The notes under the pieces were generated by a model. It saw nothing but the letters and a program-made list of their open reading frames with translations. It was not told where the DNA came from and did not search any database. From assembly GCF_016862975.1 (NCBI RefSeq), contig NZ_BONZ01000054.1, positions 1 through 38,318 of the forward strand: a stretch of DNA of 38,318 nt. Reading direction: 5' to 3'. The stretch comes from Rugosimonospora africana (GTDB taxonomy: Bacteria > Actinomycetota > Actinomycetes > Mycobacteriales > Micromonosporaceae). This document shows positions 24,301 through 30,821 of this stretch, piece after piece. The translations under genes were made by a program, and so were the position numbers. Each line of letters opens with the position of its first letter. The stretch's first letter is position 1.

Positions 24301-24428
24301 GGGTTGACGTACTGGGTGAGGTTGAGCGTGGCGGCGTGCGCCGGCGTACCGCTGATGGCCAGGCCGGCGAGCGCCAGCAGGCCGGCGGATAAGGCGCTGA
24401 GGACACTACGGGTCGGGCTTCGGGACAT
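21327..24428 (-). CDS. Secreted GH92 alpha-mannosidase with CBM32 and ricin-type CBM13
   Basis: 1033 residues. Signal peptide 1-32 (PAHA cut). GH92 domain about 36-735: the acid motif GNEPEHG (Glu602) and the paired-Asp base motif [22 protein letters not shown] (Asp643, Asp644) are intact; these are calcium-dependent exo-alpha-mannosidases acting on mannans and glycoprotein glycans. Residues 760-898 are an F5/8-type CBM32 (galactose/glycan binding); 907-1033 form a ricin-B trefoil with three QxW repeats (QQW 943, QIW 984, QQW 1027). ATG at 24428 has GGAGGAGGT upstream. Control is through two LacI-like operators. Domain architecture suggests extracellular scavenging of mannose-rich glycans. 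Confidence 0.96.
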   Translation of the reverse strand: [1033 protein letters not shown]

Positions 24429-24454
24429 GTCGACCTCCTCCGGGGGTGGTCGAT

Positions 24455-24466
24455 GACAACGTTGTC
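24455..24466. promoter_or_regulatory. LacI-family operator O1
   Basis: GACAACGTTGTC, a perfect 12-bp palindrome with the CG centre typical of LacI-family sites. It lies in the 5' untranslated region, 27 bp before the GH92 start. Confidence 0.75.
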
Positions 24467-24505
24467 TCGGACCGTCCGAAGCTCTCCGGTTCGTCGCTGG
24501 TGGAA

Positions 24506-24517
24506 GACAACGTTGAC
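24506..24517. promoter_or_regulatory. LacI-family operator O2
   Basis: GACAACGTTGAC, one base off the O1 palindrome. Its centre is 51 bp from that of O1, close to five helical turns, so one tetramer could loop the DNA between them. Confidence 0.72.
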
Positions 24518-24536
24518 ATCGATCTGTGTCGACTCA

Positions 24537-24565
24537 TCAATAGTTGAGCTGATCGATGGTGTCAA
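24537..24565 (-). promoter_or_regulatory. Candidate GH92 promoter
   Basis: Minus strand: perfect -35 TTGACA (24565-24560), 17-bp spacer, weak -10 TATTGA (24542-24537). O2 would lie about 20 bp downstream of the start point, a classic repression position. Confidence 0.45.
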
Positions 24566-24570
24566 TAGCT

Positions 24571-24585
24571 GGCGGTACTACCGCC
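24571..24585. terminator. 15-bp palindrome after merR gene
   Basis: GGCGGTA-C-TACCGCC lies 21 bp beyond the stop of the MerR gene. It could form a short hairpin. No T-run; assignment as terminator is weak. Confidence 0.35.
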
Positions 24586-24606
24586 GGTCGAGCGATCCCT
24601 CGGGCG

Positions 24607-25350
24607 TCAGGTGGCCGTTGCCCGGCTTTGGCACAGTTCGATCAACCGCTCCAAGGCGGGCACCGGCTTGCCGGTCTGCGCTGCCATCAGCGCCACGGCG
24701 ACCAGGGCATCGAGAGCCAGGATCGGCTCGGCTCCGTCCGAGCCCGGTGCATGGAGTCCGCCGAAGCCGTTCACCTCGTCCGCGAGCGCCTCCAGTCGCG
24801 GGTCGTTCCGGTCCCAGCCGGCGGCCTGGTCGGCGGTCAGGTACAGCCGCTGGAAGGCGGGGTCCTCGAACATCGCCTGCTTCTGCAGCGCCCACCCCGG
24901 CACCTGATCGGGGTACTGCGCCACCAGCAGGATCCACGAGTCGCGCTCGGTCCGCACCGCCTCAGGGCTGAGCCCGATCTCCTGGATGCGGTCCAGCAGG
25001 ACCACGACCTCCTCCGGCAGGAACAGCCGGTCGCCGGCGGATAGTTCGGCGATCCGGCTGCGGCGCCTCTTCAAGTCTCTGATCTGGTCCTTCAGATCGT
25101 CGTCGATCGCCGCGACTGAGGACGAGAACTGTGCGGGCGAGGCTCCGGTCAGCTCCTCGATCCGCGCCAGCGGGACGCCCGCGTCCGACAGGGTCTTGAT
25201 CCGCACCAGCGTGACGATCGCGTCGGCTCCGTAGCGCCGGTACCCCGAGACATCGCGCGCCGGCTCGGGCAGCAGGCCCCTCTGGTGGTAGTGGCGGATG
25301 GCCCGCACCGTCACGCCCAGATAGGCCGCGACCTGGCCGATCGTCAACAA
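24607..25350 (-). CDS. MerR-family regulator of the adjacent ABC exporter
   Basis: 247 residues. N-terminal MerR winged helix (LTIGQVAAYLGVTVRAIRHYHQRGLLPEPARDVSGYRRYG), coiled linker (about 95-115, DDLKDQIRDLKRRRSRIAEL), and a 130-residue helical effector domain without Cys, so a small organic ligand is likelier than a metal. It begins at one of two adjacent TTG codons (25350 or 25347), with GGGGG six bases upstream; no ATG is available. It is divergent from a DrrAB-type exporter whose promoter carries a MerR-type dyad, which is the classic local-regulator arrangement. Confidence 0.9.
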   Translation of the reverse strand: MLTIGQVAAYLGVTVRAIRHYHQRGLLPEPARDVSGYRRYGADAIVTLVRIKTLSDAGVPLARIEELTGASPAQFSSSVAAIDDDLKDQIRDLKRRRSRIAELSAGDRLFLPEEVVVLLDRIQEIGLSPEAVRTERDSWILLVAQYPDQVPGWALQKQAMFEDPAFQRLYLTADQAAGWDRNDPRLEALADEVNGFGGLHAPGSDGAEPILALDALVAVALMAAQTGKPVPALERLIELCQSRATAT

Positions 25351-25384
25351 CGATGACCCCCGAAAAACTCGTGGAACAGACCGC

Positions 25385-25416
25385 TTGACCTTGACCCTGC
25401 GTCGGGGTCGGACGCT
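25385..25416 (+). promoter_or_regulatory. MerR-controlled promoter of ABC exporter
   Basis: -35 TTGACC (25385-25390), 20-bp spacer, -10 GACGCT (25411-25416), six bases to the ATG. A perfect dyad GACCC-N7-GGGTC (25393-25409) is centred in the spacer. A second TTGACC at 25391 overlaps the dyad and would allow another register. Confidence 0.65.
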
Positions 25417-25422
25417 CTATCC

Positions 25423-26424
25423 ATGAACACGACGACAACGTATCGGCAGGCTACCGGAGCCGCCTTCGCCCGGCCCGCCGCGATCACCGCGACCGGCCTC
25501 CGCAAGTCCTACGGCGACCAGCTTGTCCTGAACGGTCTCGACCTGACCGTCACCGCAGGCACGGTCTTCGCCCTGCTCGGTCCGAACGGCGCCGGCAAGA
25601 CCACCACGGTGCGGATCCTCTCGACGCTGATCGAGGCCGACGGCGGCCAGGCGCAGGTCGGCGGCCATGATCTGGCCCAGGATCCCGGCGGCGTGCGGGC
25701 CTCGATCGGGGTCACCGGTCAGTTCTCGGCCGTCGACGGCCTGCTGACCGGCCGGGAGAACCTGATCCTGATGGCGGACCTGCACCACCTGGGACGAGGC
25801 GAGGGTCGGCGCCGGGCCGACGCCCTGCTGGAGCGGTTCGACCTGGTCGAGGCCGCGAAGAAGCCCATTTCGACCTACTCCGGCGGCATGCGTCGCCGGC
25901 TCGATCTGGCAATGACCCTGATCGCCGGCCCGCGCCTGATCTTTCTCGACGAGCCGACCACGGGCCTGGATCCGCGCAGCCGCCGCGAGCTGTGGGAGAT
26001 CATCCGCGGTCTGGTCGCCGACGGGGTCACGATCTTCCTGACGACGCAGTACCTGGAAGAGGCCGACCAACTCGCCGACCGGATCGCCGTGCTGGACCAG
26101 GGCAAGCTGGTGGCCGAAGGGACCGCGGCCGAACTCAAGCGCCTGATCCCCGGCGGCCACGTCCGGCTGCGGTTCGCCGACGCGCCGCGCCTGGAGGCGG
26201 CTGCCCGGATCCTCGAGGTGACCTCACGCGACGACGACGCACTGACCCTGCAGATCCCGAGCGATGGCGGGGTCGCGTCCCTGCAGTCCCTTCTCGACCA
26301 GCTCAGGGCCGAAGCCATCAGCGTCGAGGAGCTCTCCGTGCACACCCCGGACCTGGACGACGTCTTCCTCACCCTGACCGGCAAGCGCAGCAACCCCGCC
26401 ACCGACAAGGAGATCTCCGCATGA
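25423..26424 (+). CDS. DrrA-type ABC exporter ATPase
   Basis: 333 residues: Walker A GPNGAGKTT (53-61), signature YSGGMRRRLDLA (about 152), Walker B LIFLDEPTTGLDPRSR (about 172), followed by the C-terminal extension typical of DrrA/daunorubicin-resistance ATPases. It powers export together with the overlapping permease (ATGA). The ATG is the only start before the ATPase core and is probably leaderless. Under control of the divergent MerR gene. Likely gives resistance to or exports a hydrophobic compound; identity unknown. Confidence 0.93.
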   Translation: MNTTTTYRQATGAAFARPAAITATGLRKSYGDQLVLNGLDLTVTAGTVFALLGPNGAGKTTTVRILSTLIEADGGQAQVGGHDLAQDPGGVRASIGVTGQFSAVDGLLTGRENLILMADLHHLGRGEGRRRADALLERFDLVEAAKKPISTYSGGMRRRLDLAMTLIAGPRLIFLDEPTTGLDPRSRRELWEIIRGLVADGVTIFLTTQYLEEADQLADRIAVLDQGKLVAEGTAAELKRLIPGGHVRLRFADAPRLEAAARILEVTSRDDDALTLQIPSDGGVASLQSLLDQLRAEAISVEELSVHTPDLDDVFLTLTGKRSNPATDKEISA

Positions 26425-27215
26425 GCACCCAGACCTACGCCCTGACCGACACGGCCACGATGCTGCGGCGCAACCTACGTCACACCCTGCGTTATCCCTC
26501 CATGACGATGGGGTCCGTCTTCGGCCCGGTGATCATGCTGTTGCTCTTCGTCGGAGTCCTCGGCAAGACGCTGGGCGCCGGGATCGCCGCGGCGGGCGGG
26601 CATCACCTCGGCGGGTACATCGACTACATCGCGCCCGGCGTGATCATCACGGCGGTGGCATCGGGCAGCATGGCCACGGCAGTGGCGGTCTGTGCGGACA
26701 TGACCGAGGGCATCGTCGACCGGTTCCGCACCATGCCGATCGCCCGAGGCTCCATCCTGACCGGACACGTGATCAACAGCATGATCACGACCGTGGTGAG
26801 CACAGCGTCGGTGATCGCCGCCGCGCTGGTCCTGGGCTTCCGGCCCACCGCCCATCTCGCCGCCTGGGCCGCCGCGGCCGGACTGCTCCTGCTGCTGACC
26901 TTCGCCCTGACCTGGCTCGCGGTGGCGATCGGGCTGGTCTCGGGAACGCCCGAGGCGGCCAGCAACAGCCCGCTGCCGATCATCTTCCTCCCGTTCATCG
27001 GCAGCGCCTTCGCCCCCGCCGGCTCGATGCCGCCCGGCGTCCGCCAGTTCGCCGAGTACCAGCCCTTCACCCCCGTCATCGAAACGATCCGAGGTCTGCT
27101 GACCGGCACCCCGATCGGCCACAACGGCATCTTCGCGATCGGCTGGTGCATCGTCATCGGCCTCGGCGGCTACCTCTGGGCCCGCACCGGCTTCAACCGG
27201 AACCACGTCCGCTAA
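26421..27215 (+). CDS. DrrB-type ABC-2 permease
   Basis: 264 residues, about six membrane helices, ABC-2 type. The start ATG at 26421 overlaps the ATPase stop and has AAGGAG at seven bases. The ABC-2 signature region RFRTMPIARGSILTGHV and the sequence ASNSPLPIIFLPFIGSAFAP...QPFTPVIETIRGLLTG are typical of DrrB permeases. Forms the membrane half of the exporter with the upstream ATPase. Confidence 0.93.
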   Translation: MSTQTYALTDTATMLRRNLRHTLRYPSMTMGSVFGPVIMLLLFVGVLGKTLGAGIAAAGGHHLGGYIDYIAPGVIITAVASGSMATAVAVCADMTEGIVDRFRTMPIARGSILTGHVINSMITTVVSTASVIAAALVLGFRPTAHLAAWAAAAGLLLLLTFALTWLAVAIGLVSGTPEAASNSPLPIIFLPFIGSAFAPAGSMPPGVRQFAEYQPFTPVIETIRGLLTGTPIGHNGIFAIGWCIVIGLGGYLWARTGFNRNHVR

Positions 27216-27216
27216 C

Positions 27217-27270
27217 GCGCGTCGGCTCCCCACCGCGTCTCGGCTCTCTACCGCGCCTCGGCCCCCTGCC
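27217..27270. repeat. Three degenerate 18-bp tandem repeats
   Basis: Units at 27217, 27235 and 27253 share GCGYSTCGGCTCYC-ACC, with a partial fourth after them. The array starts two bases after the permease stop and runs through the stop codon of the convergent winged-helix gene (27248-27250). Confidence 0.6.
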
Positions 27271-28258
27271 CCGCGTCGGCCACGATCGCCACCGACGTCA
27301 CGTCGTCCAGCCGGTACCCGACGCCCCGCACGGTCGAGATCACCGGCCCGGGCTCGCCCAACTTGACCCGCAGCCGGCGGACGTGCACGTCCACGGTGCG
27401 CTCGCCGCCGACCATCTCGTGGCCCCACACCTGGCGCATGAGCTGGCTGCGGCTGAACACCCGGCGCGGGTGCTCGCACAGGAACGTGAGCAGGTCGTAC
27501 TCCCGGCGCGTCAGCCGGATCGGCATCCCGGCCCGCAGCACCAGCCGCGAGTCGAGGTAGATGCGCAGCACCGGTACGGCGGCCGGCGGCTCGGCGCCGC
27601 GCACCAGCCGCGGGCGCGGCCAGGCGGCCCAGCCGTCGAGCGGCGCGCCCGCCCCCGGGCGGTCGGCCACGGCCGGGTCGCCGGCAGCCCACCCACCCGC
27701 GGCCGTCGGCCGGCCGGCCAACGCGGCAGCTTGCTCACCCGCGGCGGTCGGCCGGCCAGTCAGCGCGACGGGCTCCGTCCGCACACCCGAGACGGCCGGC
27801 TCCGGCACGCCGCTGGGCCCGCGCACACCGCCGGCCTCACGCAAGCCGACCTGCTCGCGCAAGCCGACCTGCTCGCGCAAACCGAACGGCTCGCGCAAGC
27901 CGACCGGCTCGGGTGACCCGACGAACTCGCCCATCGCGGTCCGGCCGCCCGGCGCCGGATCGGTCGCGTGCGTCACGCTCACGCCCGCCGGGCCGGCCAG
28001 CGCGGCCACGGTCTCCAGCAGGCCGGCCACGGCCGGCGGCAGATTCTCGCCAAGCACGTCGATGCGCAGGGTGACGATGACCGAACTGGTTGACGCGTCC
28101 CGCTCGGCCACGCCACCCGCGGCGGCGAGCCCGAGGCGCGGATATCCGGTGGTGCTCCGGTCGGCCGTGCTCCGATCACTGAGGCTCCGGTCAGTCGGGC
28201 TCCGGTCGGTGAGGCTTCGGTCGGTGGTGGTCAGGTCGGGTGCGGTGGCTGCCGGCAT
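27248..28258 (-). CDS. OmpR-type winged-helix regulator without receiver domain
   Basis: 336 residues from ATG 28258 (AAGGGAG five bases upstream). The C-terminal ~100 residues are a DNA-binding winged helix of the OmpR/PhoB class (LTRREYDLLTFLCEHPRRVFSRSQLMRQVWG ... TVDVHVRRLRVKLG ... VRGVGYRL). There is no phospho-receiver domain; a short region (about 60-90, VIVTLRIDVLGENLPPAVAGLLETVAAL) may be a small folded domain. The rest is low complexity: DRSxTDRS repeats near the N-terminus and four LREQVG-type units in the middle, each from DNA minisatellites. The frame stays open upstream through the 50-bp repeats but is non-coding there. A long leader precedes it. Confidence 0.82.
   Translation of the reverse strand: MPAATAPDLTTTDRSLTDRSPTDRSLSDRSTADRSTTGYPRLGLAAAGGVAERDASTSSVIVTLRIDVLGENLPPAVAGLLETVAALAGPAGVSVTHATDPAPGGRTAMGEFVGSPEPVGLREPFGLREQVGLREQVGLREAGGVRGPSGVPEPAVSGVRTEPVALTGRPTAAGEQAAALAGRPTAAGGWAAGDPAVADRPGAGAPLDGWAAWPRPRLVRGAEPPAAVPVLRIYLDSRLVLRAGMPIRLTRREYDLLTFLCEHPRRVFSRSQLMRQVWGHEMVGGERTVDVHVRRLRVKLGEPGPVISTVRGVGYRLDDVTSVAIVADAGQGAEAR
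27840..27911. repeat. Four 18-bp in-frame repeats
   Basis: Units at 27840, 27858, 27876 and 27894; the first two are identical (CGCAAGCCGACCTGCTCG). They encode six-residue units such as LREQVG in the winged-helix regulator. Identity of two units implies recent copying. Confidence 0.85.
28152..28226. repeat. Five 15-bp in-frame repeats
   Basis: Units at 28152, 28167, 28182, 28197 and 28212 share the core GCTCCGGTCGGTG and encode the TDRSL/TDRSP series near the N-terminus of the winged-helix regulator. Confidence 0.8.
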
Positions 28259-28272
28259 GGTTTCTCCCTTGC

Positions 28273-28322
28273 GACTGGTCTGGCTCGGCGCGTCTGACGC
28301 CGCGCCGCGACCCAGACCAGTC
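28273..28322 (+). repeat. 50-bp dispersed palindromic repeat, copy 3
   Basis: The most regular copy: 11-bp arms GACTGGTCTGG / CCAGACCAGTC pair perfectly, with inner blocks CGGCGCG and CGCGCCG. It ends immediately before the Shine-Dalgarno of the winged-helix gene, so its hairpin would stand beside the ribosome-binding site in the mRNA leader. Confidence 0.92.
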
Positions 28323-28359
28323 GGTGCTGGTGGCGTGGATCGACCGGTCCGGCCTGTCC

Positions 28360-28409
28360 GATTGGTCTGGCTCGGCGCGTCTGACGCCGCGTCACGACCC
28401 AGACCAGTC
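28360..28409 (+). repeat. 50-bp dispersed palindromic repeat, copy 4
   Basis: Same length and orientation as copy 3, 37 bp away, in the same leader. Left arm GATTGGTCTGG, right arm CCAGACCAGTC. With copy 3 the leader could form two successive hairpins or one long alternative fold. A 12-bp palindrome CGCGGATCCGCG follows at 28428-28439. Confidence 0.92.
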
Positions 28410-28515
28410 GCGGAGCCGCGTCGCGTCCGCGGATCCGCGCGCCGTCCAGTCGGCGATCGCAGTGGCTCCGACATCCGGTCCCGGCCGCGCCGGCGGTCCC
28501 TGAACATCGGGACGG

Positions 28516-28608
28516 TCACAGAGAGGTGCGAGCGGCCACCGGACAGCGGCAGTCGAAGTGTTCTCCGCGCCGGGAAATCCACATCGGATCGAGCAACGCC
28601 GGGCTCAT
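28516..28608 (-). CDS. 30-residue leader-peptide-like ORF
   Basis: Small ORF in the 475-bp gap upstream of the winged-helix gene. An extended -10 (TGG-TATGAT) ends seven bases before its ATG, the same leaderless geometry used by neighbouring genes, which is the main support for it being real. The product has the core SRRGEHFDCRCP, recalling the Cys-ending leader peptides of actinobacteria (SRRHVDL...C type) that attenuate sulfur genes; this likeness is partial. It contains two Cys codons four bases apart (Cys-Arg-Cys). The TGA is 257 bp before the regulator's ATG, with repeat copies 4 and 3 between. Confidence 0.5.
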   Translation of the reverse strand: MSPALLDPMWISRRGEHFDCRCPVAARTSL

Positions 28609-28615
28609 GCCGGCA

Positions 28616-28624
28616 ATCATACCA
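28616..28624 (-). promoter_or_regulatory. Extended -10 promoter of leader ORF
   Basis: TGG-TATGAT on the minus strand, in an AT-rich island (28611-28655). No clear -35; extended -10 promoters often lack one. It would drive the small ORF and, by read-through, the winged-helix gene, giving a leader of about 350 nt. Confidence 0.5.
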
Positions 28625-28721
28625 GCTAAGCCTATCGGAATAGTAGGGTAACCATCGGGACGCAGCCGGAGCCGCCCCGTGTCACCGTCTCCCGCGCTCC
28701 CACGCCCGTTGCGCAAGCGGG

Positions 28722-28727
28722 TAGATT
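28722..28727 (+). promoter_or_regulatory. -10 element of leaderless Gfo/Idh gene
   Basis: TAGATT, exactly six bases before the GTG at 28734; identical hexamer and spacing to the CFAS-like gene. Confidence 0.5.
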
Positions 28728-28733
28728 CCCGGC

Positions 28734-29801
28734 GTGAACACCATGCGGATCGGCGTGCTCGGCGCGGCCCGGATCGCGCCGGCGGCCATAATCAAGCCGG
28801 CCCGGCAGGTCCCCGACGTAACGGTGACGGCGATCGCCGCGCGGGATCCCGGACGGGCCCGCGCGTTCGCCGCGAAGCACGCGATCCCCACGGTGCATCC
28901 GGACTACGAGCAGCTGCTCGCCGATCCCGACGTGGACGCGGTCTACATTCCGGCGCCGAACGGACTGCACGCCCGCTGGACACTCGCCGCGCTGGCGGCG
29001 GGCAAGCACGTGCTGTGCGAGAAGCCGCTGGCGTCCAACGAGACGCAGGCGCGCGAGGTGGCCGACGCCGCGGATCGGGCCGGGCTGGTGGTCATGGAGG
29101 CGTTTCACTACCGGTACCATCCGCTGCTCGCCCGGGTGGAGCAGCTGCTCGGCGAGGGGGCGATCGGCGCCGTACGGCACGTGCACGCCTCGATGTGCTT
29201 CCCGCTGCCCAAGTTCTCCGACATCCGGTACCGGCTGGATCTGGCCGGCGGCGCGATGATGGACGCCGGCTGTTACGCGGTCAACGCGCTGCGCCTGGTC
29301 GGCGGCGAGCCCGAGGTCCTCTCGGCACAGGCCACCCTGCACTCCCCCGGTGTCGACCGGGCGATGACCGCACGGCTGCGCTTCCCCGGCGGCGCGAGCG
29401 GTGCCGGCGCGAACGAGGCAGGGGTGAGCGAGGCAGGGGTGAGCGGCGCAGACGCGACCGGCTCAGTTGCTACCGGCGGAGAAGCGACCGGCGAGCTGGT
29501 CACCAGCCTGTGGTCGCGGCACCTGCTCTCGCTGTCCCTGCGGGTCACCGGTGAGTCCGGCTGGCTGCGCGTGTTCAACTACCTGATGCCCGGCATGTAC
29601 CACCGGCTGACCTGGCGGGCCGGCGGGCGTACCCACCGGGAGCGGGTACCGGGCGACGCGACGTACACGCATCAGCTGCGCGCGTTCGTCGCTGCGATCC
29701 GCGACGGCGCCCCGGTGCCGACATCGGCCCGAGACGCGGTGTCGAACATGCGCGTCATCGACGACATCTACCGCGCCGCCGGCCTGGCGCCGCGCGAGTA
29801 G
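28734..29801 (+). CDS. Gfo/Idh/MocA family oxidoreductase
   Basis: 355 residues; NAD(P)-dependent dehydrogenase of sugars or related polyols. Rossmann start MRIGVLGAARIA (4-15), the family CEKPLA motif (95-100), and the C-terminal substrate domain with GGAMMDAGCYAVNALR, the variant seen in glucose-fructose-oxidoreductase-like members where His is replaced. A ~35-residue Gly/Ala/Ser insert (about 220-255) comes from 15-bp repeats (two exact units at 29415 and 29430). GTG start, leaderless. The DUF574 methyltransferase follows after 13 bp with its own Shine-Dalgarno. Confidence 0.93.
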   Translation: MNTMRIGVLGAARIAPAAIIKPARQVPDVTVTAIAARDPGRARAFAAKHAIPTVHPDYEQLLADPDVDAVYIPAPNGLHARWTLAALAAGKHVLCEKPLASNETQAREVADAADRAGLVVMEAFHYRYHPLLARVEQLLGEGAIGAVRHVHASMCFPLPKFSDIRYRLDLAGGAMMDAGCYAVNALRLVGGEPEVLSAQATLHSPGVDRAMTARLRFPGGASGAGANEAGVSEAGVSGADATGSVATGGEATGELVTSLWSRHLLSLSLRVTGESGWLRVFNYLMPGMYHRLTWRAGGRTHRERVPGDATYTHQLRAFVAAIRDGAPVPTSARDAVSNMRVIDDIYRAAGLAPRE

Positions 29802-29814
29802 GAGGGAACGCCCG

Positions 29815-30666
29815 ATGAACGACCCGAAGCCAGAGACCCCCATCGAGGCGCGCCCGACTGAGTCACTGTCCGGCTACTCCCGGATCGACACCACGGTCGC
29901 CCACCCGGCCCGGCGTTACGACTACTTCCTCGGCGGCAAGGACAACTTCGCCGCCGACCGGGAGTCCGGCGACAAGCTCATCGCGGCCTTCCCCACGGCG
30001 CGCCTGACCGCGCTGGAAAATCGCGGCTTCATGCGGCGCGCGGTGGCCTATCTCGCCGGCCAGGCCGGCATCCGCCAGTTCCTCGACATCGGCACCGGCA
30101 TCCCCACCAGCCCCAACACCCACGAACTCGCCCAGGCCATCGCGCCCGAGTCCCGGATCGTCTACGTGGACAACGACCCGATCGTGCTGGCCCACGCCCG
30201 AGCCCTGCTCACCAGTACCCCCGAGGGTGCCACCGCCTATCTCGACGCCGACCTGCGTCAACCCGAGCAGATCCTCGCCCAGCCCGACCTGCGCGCCACC
30301 ATCGACCTGACCCAGCCGGTCGCCCTCATGCTCGTCGCCGTCCTGCATTTCATCCCGGACGGCGACGACCCGTACGGCATCGTCGCGCGACTGGTCCGCG
30401 CCCTTGCCCCGGGCAGCTACCTGGTCATGTCGCACGCCACCTTCGACTTCCTGCCGGCGCGGACGGTGGACCGGGTGGACCAGATCACCGGCCCGGAGAC
30501 GTTCCGTGGCCGCTCGAAGGCGGAGTTCGGCGCGTTCTTCGAGGGGCTCGAGTTCATCGATCCGGGCATCGTGTCGGTGGCGCACTGGCGGGCTGAGCGC
30601 GAGCCGCAGCCCCGGCCCAGCGCCGCGGAGGCGGCAGTCCACTGCGCGGTCGCCCGGGTGCGCTGA
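29815..30666 (+). CDS. DUF574 SAM-dependent methyltransferase, copy 1
   Basis: 283 residues, Methyltransf_19/DUF574 family, abundant in actinomycetes. Signature HPARRYDYFLGGKDNFAADR, SAM-binding region FLDIGTGIPTSPNTHELAQ and VYVDNDPIVLAHARAL, and the LMLVAVLHFIPD segment. Target is unknown for most of the family; some members act in secondary metabolism or on developmental targets. ATG with GGAGG nine bases upstream. Tandem paralogue of the next gene. Confidence 0.93.
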   Translation: MNDPKPETPIEARPTESLSGYSRIDTTVAHPARRYDYFLGGKDNFAADRESGDKLIAAFPTARLTALENRGFMRRAVAYLAGQAGIRQFLDIGTGIPTSPNTHELAQAIAPESRIVYVDNDPIVLAHARALLTSTPEGATAYLDADLRQPEQILAQPDLRATIDLTQPVALMLVAVLHFIPDGDDPYGIVARLVRALAPGSYLVMSHATFDFLPARTVDRVDQITGPETFRGRSKAEFGAFFEGLEFIDPGIVSVAHWRAEREPQPRPSAAEAAVHCAVARVR

Positions 30667-30728
30667 TCCGCCACCAGCCCTCCGGCCGTCGCTCGGGCCG
30701 AAAGGCGGCTCGTGGCGGTGCGCGTCGA

Positions 30729-30748
30729 CCGCCCGTGCCAGCGGGCGG
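30729..30748. terminator. Hairpin between the two methyltransferases
   Basis: CCGCCCG, 6-base loop, CGGGCGG (7-bp perfect stem) in the 155-bp gap. Possibly a partial terminator; no T-run. Confidence 0.35.
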
Positions 30749-30821
30749 GATCGCCGGCGGGGGTCGCCCGTGCCGGCCGGTCGCCGGTACGGTGGCGTGA
30801 CCGGATTCGAGGGGGTCGCGC

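Noticed and set aside
27840-28226. CRISPR-like array in the 27.8-28.2 kb repeats
   Set aside because: Units are 15-18 bp with no spacers and lie in frame in a coding sequence.
30-28409. 50-bp repeats as ends of an insertion sequence or integron-like cassette array
   Set aside because: No transposase or integrase lies between copies, spacing is irregular, genes between them are ordinary, and no flanking target duplications are visible.
28259-28582. N-terminal extension of the winged-helix regulator to an ATG at 28582
   Set aside because: It would translate both 50-bp repeats (giving the same peptide twice) and lacks a ribosome-binding site; ATG 28258 has AAGGGAG.
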